Positions 52,545-60,966 of a stretch of DNA of 64,000 nucleotides are shown here, one piece after another. The notes beneath the pieces were generated by a model. It ran no database searches, was not told where the DNA came from, and saw nothing but the letters and a program-made list of their open reading frames with translations. Position numbers and translations under genes: made by a program. The stretch comes from Grimontia celer. Lineage in GTDB: Bacteria > Pseudomonadota > Gammaproteobacteria > Enterobacterales > Vibrionaceae. How positions within the stretch are numbered: the stretch's first letter is position 1; each line of letters opens with the position of its first letter. The stretch spans positions 314,586 through 378,585 of the forward strand of contig NZ_FIZX01000002.1 in the NCBI RefSeq assembly GCF_900055185.1, given 5' to 3'.

Positions 52545-52609
52545 TATTGTCTACATACCCAAATAACCTGAATCCTGCATCTTCAGGTTATTTGGGTATG
52601 TAGACAATA
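52545..52609. repeat. Intergenic palindromic element, copy 4 (perfect 28-bp arms)
   Basis: The arms 52545-52572 and 52582-52609 are exact inverted repeats of 28 bp around a nine-base centre (TCCTGCATC). The inner part of the left arm is ACCCAAATAACCTGAA. It lies between the sox terminator and the TauE/SafE start codon, 14 bp before the latter. As RNA it would form a very stable hairpin just upstream of that start. Confidence 0.95.
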
Positions 52610-52623
52610 ACGAGATTGCGCGC

Positions 52624-53391
52624 TTGGAATTTATCACTGACCCTTTGTTCTACTTGATGGCCATCCCTGCCGTACTGATTTACGGTATCGGTAAAGGTGG
52701 GTTGGGTGGCGCACTGGGTATCATCGCTGTTCCTTTAATGGCGCTGACGATAGCACCGACACAGGCCGCGGCAATCTTGTTACCTATTCTTCTTGTGATG
52801 GACGTATTCGCCGTTCGCTATCACTACCGCAAGGCTGATTATTCAGTGATCAAGAAGATGCTGCCGGGCGCGCTGGTGGGCGTTGCACTCGCAGGCTTCT
52901 ACATGCAAGCCGTTTCTCAGGCCGGATTGAAGCTGACGATTGGGGTATTGTCGCTATGGTTTTGTGGTCAGTATTTACTGAGCCTGTTAGGAATGGCGAA
53001 GCCCGCTAGGAGGCGAAACAATGCGCTAGCAGCCACGCTTTGGGGCGGTGTGAGTGGATTTTCCAGCACTACAATTCACGCAGGTGGTGGCCCTGCGAGT
53101 ATCTATCTGCTTCCTCTCAGACTCGAAAAAGTGACGCTGGTGGCTACTATGGCGGTGTTCTTCGCGATGTTAAATGTAGTGAAACTTATTCCCTACGCGG
53201 CTCTTGGCGAATTCGACGCCAGCAACTTATCAACGGCTTTGATACTCATGCCATTGGCACCTATTGGCGTGGCGATGGGCGTGAAGCTTCTTCACCGCGT
53301 CAGTCAGGCGCGCATCTATCAGCTTTGCTACCTGTTTCTTTTCGTGTCTGGCGTGAAGCTTTCTGTTGATGGGATCAGCGGGCTTCTTTGA
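52624..53391 (+). CDS. TauE/SafE-family membrane transporter
   Basis: A 255-residue permease with about eight helices. The Gly-rich N-terminal motif I-G-K-G-G-L-G-G-A-L-G-I-I-A-V-P-L-M-A and the mid-protein G-G-V-S-G-F-S-S-T-T-I-H-A-G-G-G-P mark the TauE/SafE (DUF81) family, which exports sulfite or organosulfur and other anions. The substrate is unknown. No ATG fits upstream of the family motif; TTG 52624 is used here, right after the palindrome, and ATG 52660 is an alternative that would cut the first helix. The stop directly abuts the convergent RpiR gene. Confidence 0.9.
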   Translation: MEFITDPLFYLMAIPAVLIYGIGKGGLGGALGIIAVPLMALTIAPTQAAAILLPILLVMDVFAVRYHYRKADYSVIKKMLPGALVGVALAGFYMQAVSQAGLKLTIGVLSLWFCGQYLLSLLGMAKPARRRNNALAATLWGGVSGFSSTTIHAGGGPASIYLLPLRLEKVTLVATMAVFFAMLNVVKLIPYAALGEFDASNLSTALILMPLAPIGVAMGVKLLHRVSQARIYQLCYLFLFVSGVKLSVDGISGLL

Positions 53392-54222
53392 CTATTTCCT
53401 GCTGAGCCTGAATGCCAATGATACCGCCAGACTCTGCGCCAAACAGAGTGTTGCGGTTTGGGAGCGAAAGGATTCGACCTCTGCTTCTTTAATCACAAAG
53501 CATACGTCGCTGTTTGCCGCCAATGGGCTCACCTGACTGTCGGTAAAAATGATTTGTTTTGCATTTTTCGTTGCGGCGAACTCACACAAGTCAACCGTTT
53601 CTGGCGAGTAAGGGGAGAAGCTCGCACCAATCACCACGTCGTTTTTGCCCACCAAGGCTAACTGCTCAGCTGCCATGCTGCCGAACCCGTCGACAATCAC
53701 AACACGGCGCTCGAGATGACGAAGCGCATAACCCAGATATGAGGCGATGCTGAAAGCACGACGCATCGCTACGATGTATATGGTTTCCGCGTTTTCCAGC
53801 AGATCGACGGCTGCATCCAACTGCTCGGGTGCGATTGCATTGGAGAGTTCCTGAAGCGCGACGGTATTGGCGTGACTAAATTGTTGGAGAATGTCTGACG
53901 GCGTTTCCAGTTCTCTTTCTTCACCTTGGGCGTTTTGCAGAAGGCGGGCGCGTTCGGTATAGCTGCTTGTTTCCTCAACAAGGTTTTTGCGGAATAGTTG
54001 CTTCATTTCGTTGAAGCCACTGAATTCAAACGCATTGGCAAAGCGGATCAGTGTCGAAGGAGGAACATTCGCGTGAGTAGCAATGACGGCAACAGTGTCG
54101 AAAGCAATGCTATTGGGGTTATCCAACACATAGTGAGCTACCTGCTGAAGCCGTTTACTCAGGTCGTGGTAGCGGTGACGGATTTGTTGCTGTAATTCAG
54201 CGAGGTGAGTTGCAGTTGCCAT
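53392..54222 (-). CDS. RpiR/MurR-family transcriptional regulator
   Basis: A 276-residue protein with an N-terminal HTH_6 DNA-binding domain (V-A-H-Y-V-L-D-N-P, V-P-P-S-T-L-I-R-F-A-N-A-F-E-F-S-G-F-N-E-M-K) and a C-terminal SIS sugar-phosphate-binding domain (about 130-260, I-Y-I-V-A-M-R-R-A-F, G-A-S-F-S-P-Y-S-P-E-T). In several proteobacteria RpiR relatives sit next to methylated-amine or sugar genes, so control of the nearby permease or sox genes is possible but unproven. CAGGGAACGCT precedes the ATG. Confidence 0.93.
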   Translation of the reverse strand: MATATHLAELQQQIRHRYHDLSKRLQQVAHYVLDNPNSIAFDTVAVIATHANVPPSTLIRFANAFEFSGFNEMKQLFRKNLVEETSSYTERARLLQNAQGEERELETPSDILQQFSHANTVALQELSNAIAPEQLDAAVDLLENAETIYIVAMRRAFSIASYLGYALRHLERRVVIVDGFGSMAAEQLALVGKNDVVIGASFSPYSPETVDLCEFAATKNAKQIIFTDSQVSPLAANSDVCFVIKEAEVESFRSQTATLCLAQSLAVSLAFRLSRK

Positions 54223-54326
54223 AGCGTTCCCTGATTTAGCACGTCTATGGCAAGTGTAATATTTCGTTAGAGAATAGGAAATGGAATTTTTGTTCCAATC
54301 TTTTTCTAATAGTAAGTGCTGGCGAC

Positions 54327-54572
54327 TTAGCTGAAGGTGATTTCACTGAAGTGAGGGTTATCAACTAAGGCCTTCATCGAGGTAACATTGTCGAGCACAA
54401 CCAACACTTCTTCACCACCGACATCCAACACCAAACATTCCTCTTTCTGGATATTTCGCGCGGTATCTTTGGCAATGCCTTCGTTAACGCTACCGTCTTT
54501 CATCACTAACCTCACTGGGTAGTGATACAAACAGGCGATTTCAACATAGTCATATTCGGCACATTTGATCAT
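54327..54572 (-). CDS. rof: Rof-like Rho-binding antiterminator
   Basis: Rof (YaeO) binds and inhibits the transcription terminator Rho. This 81-residue protein aligns by eye with E. coli Rof along its length: M-I-K-C-A-E-Y-D-Y-V-E-I-A-C-L-Y-H versus I-N-C-D-D-Y-D-N-L-E-L-A-C-Q-H-H, then L-x-M-K-D-G, then a V-L-D-N-V-T-S end motif. ATG 54572 has GGAGGGAAGG just upstream; the in-frame ATG 54587 overlaps that site and is less likely. It is a single gene with a Tad-operon terminator behind it. Confidence 0.85.
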   Translation of the reverse strand: MIKCAEYDYVEIACLYHYPVRLVMKDGSVNEGIAKDTARNIQKEECLVLDVGGEEVLVVLDNVTSMKALVDNPHFSEITFS

Positions 54573-54617
54573 GAGCCTTCCCTCCATGGGTGATAGTTCT
54601 TTTAGTGTGACCCAAAG

Positions 54618-54644
54618 AGTAAAAACCCGCTAATCATAGCGGGT
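54618..54644 (-). terminator. Terminator of the Tad pilus operon
   Basis: On the minus strand ACCCGCTA / TAGCGGGT with loop TGAT is followed by TTTTT. It lies about 27 bp past the OmpA-like gene. Confidence 0.9.
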
Positions 54645-54670
54645 CAATATACTCATACGACCTGAAACAG

Positions 54671-55339
54671 TTATTTTGAGGCTTCAGGTGAAACAGGCAA
54701 AGGCACTGCAGCCACCTCGACACGACGGTTCTCGGTTCTACCCGCTGCTGTTTTGTTGCTTTGTACGGGCTTGGTTTCCCCTGCAGAGACAGTTTTGAGT
54801 TGCTTCTTGTCTCCGCCAGCACTAACCAAGTAGCCTTTGACTGACTCTGCGCGTTTCAGACCCAAGGTCAGGTTATAAGCGTGCGAACCTATGCTGTCTG
54901 TATGACCTGTGATGGAAAGTGGTGTTGATGAGGTTTTAATAGAATCGACTATCCCCGCCAGGATCTTCTTGCCTGTTGGAGTCAGGGAGGACTTATCAAA
55001 TCCGAAGTGTACTTTGGCGATTAATCCGCTCTTTCCTTGTTGAACTTTAGGGGTTTCACGTACCAATAATTCTGCACATTCTTTGTTAAGGCCTGCGTTT
55101 GCGAGGGCGTCTATGAAGAGCGGAGTTGTAGGGTGAGCCTTCATAGGCCTTTCTAATTGAATATATTGATCTTTGTGGAAAAAGACTTCCGTTGATTGAC
55201 CAACTTCAATACGGAAAGCGACCTCAGTATTTTTATCTGAACAAATATCCTCAAATACAGTCGTCGAAATAGTGTTTGCTGACGCTGATTGAGCCATCAA
55301 AGTCAAAGCAATTGCAGTTAGCGAAATAGATGCCTTCAT
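54671..55339 (-). CDS. OmpA-family protein at the end of the Tad operon
   Basis: A 222-residue exported protein with a signal peptide (L-M-A-Q-S-A-S-A). The C-terminal half is the OmpA peptidoglycan-binding domain: V-H-F-G-F-D-K-S-S-L, I-T-G-H-T-D-S-I-G-S, N-L-x-L-G-L-K-R-A-E-S-V and the final R-T-E-N-R-R-V-E-V. The N-terminal half (about 25-105) is not a barrel and has two cysteines. It lies 18 bp after tadG in the same direction. OmpA-like proteins are common last genes of Vibrio tad loci and may anchor the pilus machine to the wall. Confidence 0.92.
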   Translation of the reverse strand: MKASISLTAIALTLMAQSASANTISTTVFEDICSDKNTEVAFRIEVGQSTEVFFHKDQYIQLERPMKAHPTTPLFIDALANAGLNKECAELLVRETPKVQQGKSGLIAKVHFGFDKSSLTPTGKKILAGIVDSIKTSSTPLSITGHTDSIGSHAYNLTLGLKRAESVKGYLVSAGGDKKQLKTVSAGETKPVQSNKTAAGRTENRRVEVAAVPLPVSPEASK

Positions 55340-55357
55340 AGCGTTCCCATTGTTTCC

Positions 55358-56698
55358 TTAACTTCCAAAGTACAAACGGCCAACTTCTTCACTGATAAGC
55401 TCAAGAACCGTATTATAAATATCTTGATACGAACTTGCCGATTGAATGTTCTCGGCGCCAGCGCAGGTTTGAAGACCCGGGTTTCTGTCGATGTCATAGC
55501 CAAAACCAATAACAAAGATACGTGCTTCAACGTTACGGCCATTAATCTGTCTTTGCTCTAAGCGATTAATAATGTTGTCGCAAAGCCCAGCATTATAAAG
55601 TCTCAGCGCTGCGTAGGATGGGTAACGGGTGTCACCAGCATAGTCAGGATGCCAATCCGCTCCGTCTGACAAGACGATGATCAATTTCCGTACATTTTCA
55701 CCATTGTTAACAATTTTTGCAGCACTAAGAATGCCTTCATACGAGGCTGTACCGTGACTGGGATAGAACCCATCTATGATTGAACGGAAAGTTAGAAAAT
55801 CATCGGTGAGAGCTAACGTGCCAAAGACTGAGCTGTCATTTGGATCTCTATTAGAGATGGTAGTTTGGGAACCCCCCAATGGGTTAGCGACCGTCGCACC
55901 ATAGTTGATGTTTGGGATATTCTGCCACCAACGCCAAGATCTATTTCCTGAATTATTTAGGTATTGGACGTCGCTGTAAAAGGTAGTGCCATTGTGAGGA
56001 TACATATTATATCCAACGAACGCGGCTTTATTCGCCAATAGCTCGCCGTTAATTTCTTGCTCGGTGGAGTCGTTATAAGACTCCAACCTTTCTGTGACAC
56101 GTTTTATAACTTCGATAACACCTTCATATTTTGTATTGATATTAGCAAATTCGCCATCATCATCATCTCCGCTCCAATCATCTAGCATTGAGCCTGAAAA
56201 GTCAGCGACAAAGGCAACATCAATTGTAAAACCTTGATATTTCCTTGCTCTTGCTTCTCCACTCATTGTGACGGTTTCGTCATATCCGTAGCGATAGTCA
56301 TTTTGTGGGTACCAGCTTGTGAAATCTGATTCAACGTTCACTTTATACTGGGTAAATATGAATCCGTCTCTGTCATAAACACCAGGCTTTCCGCAATCCT
56401 CGCCATAGATTTCATCACAACTCAATCGCTGAATACTAATGTCTGATAGGTCTATATCGCCATCTGGGGCAAAATTATCGACAAACCCTTTTGCCAGAAT
56501 CCTATTTTCTTGATTGGATGTAGATGCGTTTGCTGCCACTGCAAGAGACGCCATCTCTACGCCATCATTGACTCTTGCATGAGTCTGGAGGTATCGAGTG
56601 GACTCTATTGCAAGAACAAAAACACTCAGTAAGAGAGGGAAAATAACAACGTAGAATATTGTTGCTATACCGCGCTGATTGTTAATTCTAGAGTACAT
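55358..56698 (-). CDS. tadG: TadG-like pseudopilin with von Willebrand A domain
   Basis: A 446-residue protein. The N-terminal pilin-like helix (R-G-I-A-T-I-F-Y-V-V-I-F-P-L-L-L) lacks the conserved glutamate of prepilins. A large von Willebrand A domain follows (about 160-445), with the metal site D-F-S-G-S-M and later L-I-I-V-L-S-D-G-A-D. A cysteine-bearing loop (C-D-E-I-Y-G-E-D-C) lies near residue 100. TadG is needed for assembly of Flp pili and biofilm in other bacteria. ATG 56698 has AGGAAG seven bases upstream and is preferred to a longer frame overlapping tadF. Confidence 0.92.
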   Translation of the reverse strand: MYSRINNQRGIATIFYVVIFPLLLSVFVLAIESTRYLQTHARVNDGVEMASLAVAANASTSNQENRILAKGFVDNFAPDGDIDLSDISIQRLSCDEIYGEDCGKPGVYDRDGFIFTQYKVNVESDFTSWYPQNDYRYGYDETVTMSGEARARKYQGFTIDVAFVADFSGSMLDDWSGDDDDGEFANINTKYEGVIEVIKRVTERLESYNDSTEQEINGELLANKAAFVGYNMYPHNGTTFYSDVQYLNNSGNRSWRWWQNIPNINYGATVANPLGGSQTTISNRDPNDSSVFGTLALTDDFLTFRSIIDGFYPSHGTASYEGILSAAKIVNNGENVRKLIIVLSDGADWHPDYAGDTRYPSYAALRLYNAGLCDNIINRLEQRQINGRNVEARIFVIGFGYDIDRNPGLQTCAGAENIQSASSYQDIYNTVLELISEEVGRLYFGS

Positions 56699-56709
56699 GC
56701 CAATTCTTC

Positions 56710-57264
56710 CTACCGAGCAACAGATATTGCAGTTGAACGAGCGAGTTCCCAAGTCTCACCCATTAACTCACCGAACATATTGTCTGTGCGATAACAGATA
56801 GTGACTTGATATAGTGTTAATCGGTTGCCGAAATTAGTGACTGGGGCTAATTCTAATTTTTGACTTAGCCGAGTGGCGGGTTCGCAATTATAGCCACCAA
56901 GGTCAAAGGTACCGTTCCCACTGCCCGAAGAGATAGGTTGCTGCTCACTGTTAAAGCGTTGTTGTTCAATGAAAACGCCTAATCGGCTCGAATCGAAACT
57001 TTCCATTGTTGCCTCTAGTGACTCTGAGACTAAGCGCAAAAATGTGGCAGCTTCAACTGTCGACATGTCGTCTTCCCCATCAAAAAGCTGTGTTCGTTCT
57101 TTAATGAGACTGACGGTGGAATAGGCTAGGCGGTCTAACTTACCCGCAACTGCCTGCTTTGAGACAATATCCATGGTAAATACAACAACAAAACTGAACA
57201 AAATAAGAACCATCACCAGCTCAATAGTAAAGGTGCCTTTTTGTTTATTGGCTAAATTGGTCAC
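56710..57264 (-). CDS. tadF: TadF pseudopilin
   Basis: A 184-residue minor pilin-like protein. The prepilin-type site is K-G-T-F-T-I-E, with the glutamate at position 5 after the glycine, followed by a hydrophobic helix (L-V-M-V-L-I-L-F-S-F-V-V-V-F). TadF is processed by the TadV/CpaA peptidase and helps pilus assembly. GTG 57264 with AGGA eight bases upstream is preferred to the TTG at 57285. The start overlaps the end of tadE by 20 bp. Two cysteines near the C-terminus (N-C-E-P, I-C-Y-R) may pair. Confidence 0.88.
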   Translation of the reverse strand: MTNLANKQKGTFTIELVMVLILFSFVVVFTMDIVSKQAVAGKLDRLAYSTVSLIKERTQLFDGEDDMSTVEAATFLRLVSESLEATMESFDSSRLGVFIEQQRFNSEQQPISSGSGNGTFDLGGYNCEPATRLSQKLELAPVTNFGNRLTLYQVTICYRTDNMFGELMGETWELARSTAISVAR

Positions 57265-57730
57265 GTTCAAATTCCTGAATAGCAAAGACTTCCCGGGTAA
57301 AATTCATCGTGTCGGCATCATACAAATAAGAAAACATGGGCTCATATTGATAACTGACGCGGTAAAGGGCTATTGGCTTATCTGACCCAACGGAGCTTCC
57401 TACTCGAGAAGCAGCTTCGTTTATAGAGTTGTAAAACTCTACGGAAACGGTGAATTTATTGGGGTCTACAACGCTCGTCCAAAAGTCGCCACTATTACGA
57501 ATTGCATTGCGAAAAACCGCGTCATAGTTCGCGTTCGCAGATGCCCTTGCGGTACGAGAGGATTCTGCAATTGCGTAATCAACAACAGATGAGAGGTAAC
57601 CAATGACACAAATCTCAACCCAAAACATGAGAAAGAAAAAAAAGAGCAAAAAACCAATGACAAACTCGGTGGTAACTAAACCGTTTTGATTATTTTTTCC
57701 CGGTGATAACTGCCTATTAAGCGAATTCAT
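57245..57730 (-). CDS. tadE: TadE pseudopilin
   Basis: A 161-residue pilin-like protein with site N-G-L-V-T-T-E followed by a long aromatic membrane helix (F-V-I-G-F-L-L-F-F-F-F-L-M-F-W). The next helix V-V-D-Y-A-I-A-E-S-S-R-T-A-R-A-S is typical of TadE. ATG 57730 begins one base after the tadD stop and is preferred over ATG 57739. TadE and TadF work together in Flp fibre formation. Confidence 0.9.
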   Translation of the reverse strand: MNSLNRQLSPGKNNQNGLVTTEFVIGFLLFFFFLMFWVEICVIGYLSSVVDYAIAESSRTARASANANYDAVFRNAIRNSGDFWTSVVDPNKFTVSVEFYNSINEAASRVGSSVGSDKPIALYRVSYQYEPMFSYLYDADTMNFTREVFAIQEFERDQFSQ

Positions 57731-57731
57731 C

Positions 57732-59168
57732 TTAGCCATCCCAACGAATTGTTAGGGTCTTTCCCTGCACCGTTATTTCTGGTTTTTCTTTTGTATTCTC
57801 GCGCATTTCAAGCACGATACGGACAAAGCTTTTGTGTTCACCAAGTTCAATAGATTTGGCCGGACCGTCTTTTAGGTAACGCTTTCTCTTGGTTGTGAAG
57901 TCTTTTGCACCTTGAACGTCAAAAACCCACTTTTTACGTTTCTCAAGATATTGAGAATTGATTTTTCCTAGCTCGAAGTCGGATGTGGCGATGTATTCAC
58001 TTCCTCCGTCAGCTGGCAGATAGCGCATATCAGTTAACAAGTATCTCGTTCGCTTATTTTTCTTCGAGGTCTTTTTGGTGCTTTCTTGCGACATCTTTAA
58101 AGCTTGCTGTTGAGCGACGAGTTCTTCTTTATCCTTCTTTGCTTCCATCGCAGCTTTCACCCGTTGGCGGGCCAGTTCAAGAGGGTCAGGTTTTTCCGAT
58201 GCAATGGAAGTTATGCTGGAGTTTTGAGCAGTGATAACAACTTTTTTGTCTTCATCCGTTTCTATAATGGTTGAATTCTTTGGAAGAGCAGAGATAGGTT
58301 TGGCTTGCTTTTGGATTGCTACCAATGTTTTAGCAACATCCTTTTGTGGCTCTATCTCTTTTTCCTTCCTCGCGGGTGTTGCAGCTTTTTTGTTTGCTGA
58401 TGCGTTGGTAGTATCTCGAGAAGCTAGTTTTTCTGAGGTCTGAGCAAAGCTGTTGAAAGGCTTAACATGGTTGAGGCTAGAATACCTTTTACCTATCTTT
58501 TCTCTATCTCCTTCACTTGCCAGAAGCTGGCTAAACTCACGAGAGCGTCCTGACTTCGCGAGTGATAGCAATAAATTGGCTTTTACGATTTGATCTGCTC
58601 GCCCGTTGACAACCAGAGGCCAAAGAATGTCAGCAGCCTGATTAAAGTCTCCTCTTAGCATCGCAACCATGGCTAGGTTGTTCTTAATTGTAGCGTCGTT
58701 AAAACCATTAAGACGGGCATTTTCAAAAGCCTGTTTTGCCTTTTCTAACTCACCTCGTTGAGCGAGAAGCAAGCCTTTAAGGTTATATGCCTCTGAATTG
58801 CCGTTATCTAGACGTAGCGCGGTATTTACATGTTTTTCTGCAGCGTTGAGCCTATCTAGATCGTACAACACATTTGCCCTGAGCATCTCCAACTTCGCGT
58901 CTTCGATCGCCTCCAATGGTATCAACGCCAACTGAAACTGTGCCGCTTCAGGATCGCCGGACTTGTAAAGCGCATCTGCTAATTTATGTCTTAGTTCTGG
59001 AGAAGGATTTGCTTTGAGTTGCTCCTGATAGCGTTTAACCAGTGAAGCATAGTTACCGGTTTGTAACAGAAGCTGCTCTCCTTTCTCGCCCGCATACTCA
59101 TCAACGATGCCGCTAGAGCTGCAGGCGGTCAACACCAGAAAAGACGCCGCAACAATTATGTGTTTCAT
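57732..59168 (-). CDS. tadD: TadD TPR lipoprotein with extra C-terminal domain
   Basis: A 478-residue lipoprotein (lipobox L-T-A-C16). TPR repeats run from about 30 to 230 (L-R-H-K-L-A-D-A-L-Y-K-S-G-D-P, A-Y-N-L-K-G-L-L-L-A-Q-R-G-E-L). Then comes a long Lys/Glu/Thr-rich linker (about 240-375). A C-terminal beta domain (about 375-478: V-R-I-V-L-E-M-R-E, I-T-V-Q-G-K-T-L-T-I-R-W-D-G) looks like an AMIN domain, which binds cell wall or other periplasmic partners. Typical TadD is about 250 residues and ends after the TPRs, so the tail is an addition. Its ATG overlaps the tadC stop (ATGA). Confidence 0.88.
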   Translation of the reverse strand: MKHIIVAASFLVLTACSSSGIVDEYAGEKGEQLLLQTGNYASLVKRYQEQLKANPSPELRHKLADALYKSGDPEAAQFQLALIPLEAIEDAKLEMLRANVLYDLDRLNAAEKHVNTALRLDNGNSEAYNLKGLLLAQRGELEKAKQAFENARLNGFNDATIKNNLAMVAMLRGDFNQAADILWPLVVNGRADQIVKANLLLSLAKSGRSREFSQLLASEGDREKIGKRYSSLNHVKPFNSFAQTSEKLASRDTTNASANKKAATPARKEKEIEPQKDVAKTLVAIQKQAKPISALPKNSTIIETDEDKKVVITAQNSSITSIASEKPDPLELARQRVKAAMEAKKDKEELVAQQQALKMSQESTKKTSKKNKRTRYLLTDMRYLPADGGSEYIATSDFELGKINSQYLEKRKKWVFDVQGAKDFTTKRKRYLKDGPAKSIELGEHKSFVRIVLEMRENTKEKPEITVQGKTLTIRWDG

Positions 59169-60040
59169 AGTCTCTCCATCATTCTCATTACACCCGGAGC
59201 AACGATAAGTATGACGACAGGTATCATGATAAAAATGATCAGGGGAATAGACATTTTTGATGACAGCTTTCCTGCTTTCTCTTCCAAAGAGAGGAGCTGT
59301 ATCTTCCTAATGTCATTCGAAAGCGTGGTTAATATTTCATAGACGGAGGTACCGTGTTGCATGCTTTGCGTCAGGGTCATGACAAAGCTGTGCATTTCAG
59401 GTGAGGGCACTCGCTCGTAGAGATCTTGGAGTGCCTGATCAATACCGACTGTCCTGGCTCTGTCACTTAACCGCTTCAACATATATGCGATGTCGCGGTC
59501 GAAAGATGCCATCTCCGAAGTAAGATAAAAAAGGGTTGATTCAATGGTCATCCCTGTTTGAACGCAGGTAGCCATCAGGTCTAATAGGAATGGAAGTTTT
59601 CGCGTGATTTTGAGGGCGAGCGCGCGGCGTCGCATTTCCAAATAAAGGTCAGGACCGATAACGAAAACCAGAGTCAATACGGATAACCAGATGACTTTGT
59701 TAAGTATTTCCTCTTGAATGGGTGCGTCGCCAGCCAATACAACAATGGCTGAGGCCACACCAAAAACTGTGTATTTTATTAGGAAAAAGTAGGGTGCTAG
59801 CGTTGTATTGTAGATTCCAGCACCGATAAATTTCTCTGTAATTTCGTTATTACTAGCAGCAAAGAATGAAGCAATAACACGAGAAGCGTCGGAGAACGTG
59901 GAGGGCTTATCTAATTGGTTTATATCGAGTGCTTGTTCGATACTGTTTTTGCGCTTCATATTTCCAAACAAGATTGTAAGGGTCATGGCAGCGCCAATTG
60001 CAATCAGAATGATAAAGAGGAGCGTATATGGACTATTCAC
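59165..60040 (-). CDS. tadC: TadC inner-membrane platform protein
   Basis: A 291-residue T2SSF-domain membrane protein; with TadB it forms the platform on which the TadA motor acts. The F domain reads L-P-F-L-L-D-L-M-A-T-C-V-Q-T-G-M-T-I-E and V-M-T-L-T-Q-S-M-Q-H-G-T-S. A C-terminal helix S-I-P-L-I-I-F-I-M-I-P-V-V-I-L follows. GTG 60040 overlaps the tadB TAG by one base, with GAGGAG nine to ten bases upstream, and is preferred to TTG 60064. Confidence 0.92.
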   Translation of the reverse strand: MNSPYTLLFIILIAIGAAMTLTILFGNMKRKNSIEQALDINQLDKPSTFSDASRVIASFFAASNNEITEKFIGAGIYNTTLAPYFFLIKYTVFGVASAIVVLAGDAPIQEEILNKVIWLSVLTLVFVIGPDLYLEMRRRALALKITRKLPFLLDLMATCVQTGMTIESTLFYLTSEMASFDRDIAYMLKRLSDRARTVGIDQALQDLYERVPSPEMHSFVMTLTQSMQHGTSVYEILTTLSNDIRKIQLLSLEEKAGKLSSKMSIPLIIFIMIPVVILIVAPGVMRMMERL

Positions 60041-60966
60041 TACTTCACACTCCTCATTAGCCAAGCAATGATACCAATACCAATCGCCTCACTCGCCAGA
60101 GTGTAGTAGAGCAAATACCTACCTCTGGGGTCATACATGACGTAGTCGTAGTTTTCCGGTGCAAGAAACCGCAAAACAACGAATAAGAAGAAAAATGGGA
60201 TTGCACAGATAATGTAAGAAGACATTCGAGCTTCCGCTGTTAATGCCTTCTTTTTCATTTCAATACTCTTAGCGTCAAAAAGTACTCGGTTAAGGTTGTT
60301 AATGACCCGACGTAACTGACCACCGCGGTTTACGTTTACCCGCATGGCAATCACGAAAAACTGGAACGTTGGAGTAGGAAATCGTTGACATGCCCTGGCG
60401 AAAACAGACTCAGTTGACTCACCTAGGTTTAGACGTTCCCCCATGGTTTTAAATTCACGGCCGACGATATTGTCGAGAGATTTTCCAACATATTGAATCG
60501 CATGAAGTAAACTCTCACCTGCGGATACTGAGCTGGCAATCATGTTGAGCGCATCCGGAAAGTTATCTTCAAACTCTTTTTGGGTTCGATACTCCAGATA
60601 ACGAATTCCGATAAATGTCACTATTGGGTAGGTAATGATAAGGGAAGCTTGTGAGCTAAACCCGAAGACAGTGACAAAAACAAATTCTCCAACAAATGTC
60701 GCGGCAAAATAGTAAGCCAATACTTTGAGAATCGCATAGTCGCCAATGTCGTAGTAAATGTTTCTTAGAGACCTAGACAGACGCTGCGTGAACGTGGTTT
60801 TGGATAGCGCCTCCATATCAACGGCTCGGTTCTCAATTAACTTTGTTTCAGGCAGAGTATTGTTTTCTCGCAACATGCTTTCTCTGCGTTCGCTAAGCTG
60901 AGCTTGCCTCCTCATGATATAAAGGCCTACACCTATTAAACCAATGAAAAACAAGTTTTCGATCAT
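60040..60966 (-). CDS. tadB: TadB inner-membrane platform protein
   Basis: A 308-residue T2SSF-domain membrane protein paralogous to TadC. It starts with a membrane helix (F-F-I-G-L-I-G-V-G-L-Y-I-M), then the F domain with F-P-D-A-L-N-M-I-A-S-S-V-S-A-G-E-S-L, and ends with helices around F-F-F-L-F-V-V-L-R-F. The start overlaps the tadA stop by 4 bp. Confidence 0.93.
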   Translation of the reverse strand: MIENLFFIGLIGVGLYIMRRQAQLSERRESMLRENNTLPETKLIENRAVDMEALSKTTFTQRLSRSLRNIYYDIGDYAILKVLAYYFAATFVGEFVFVTVFGFSSQASLIITYPIVTFIGIRYLEYRTQKEFEDNFPDALNMIASSVSAGESLLHAIQYVGKSLDNIVGREFKTMGERLNLGESTESVFARACQRFPTPTFQFFVIAMRVNVNRGGQLRRVINNLNRVLFDAKSIEMKKKALTAEARMSSYIICAIPFFFLFVVLRFLAPENYDYVMYDPRGRYLLYYTLASEAIGIGIIAWLMRSVK

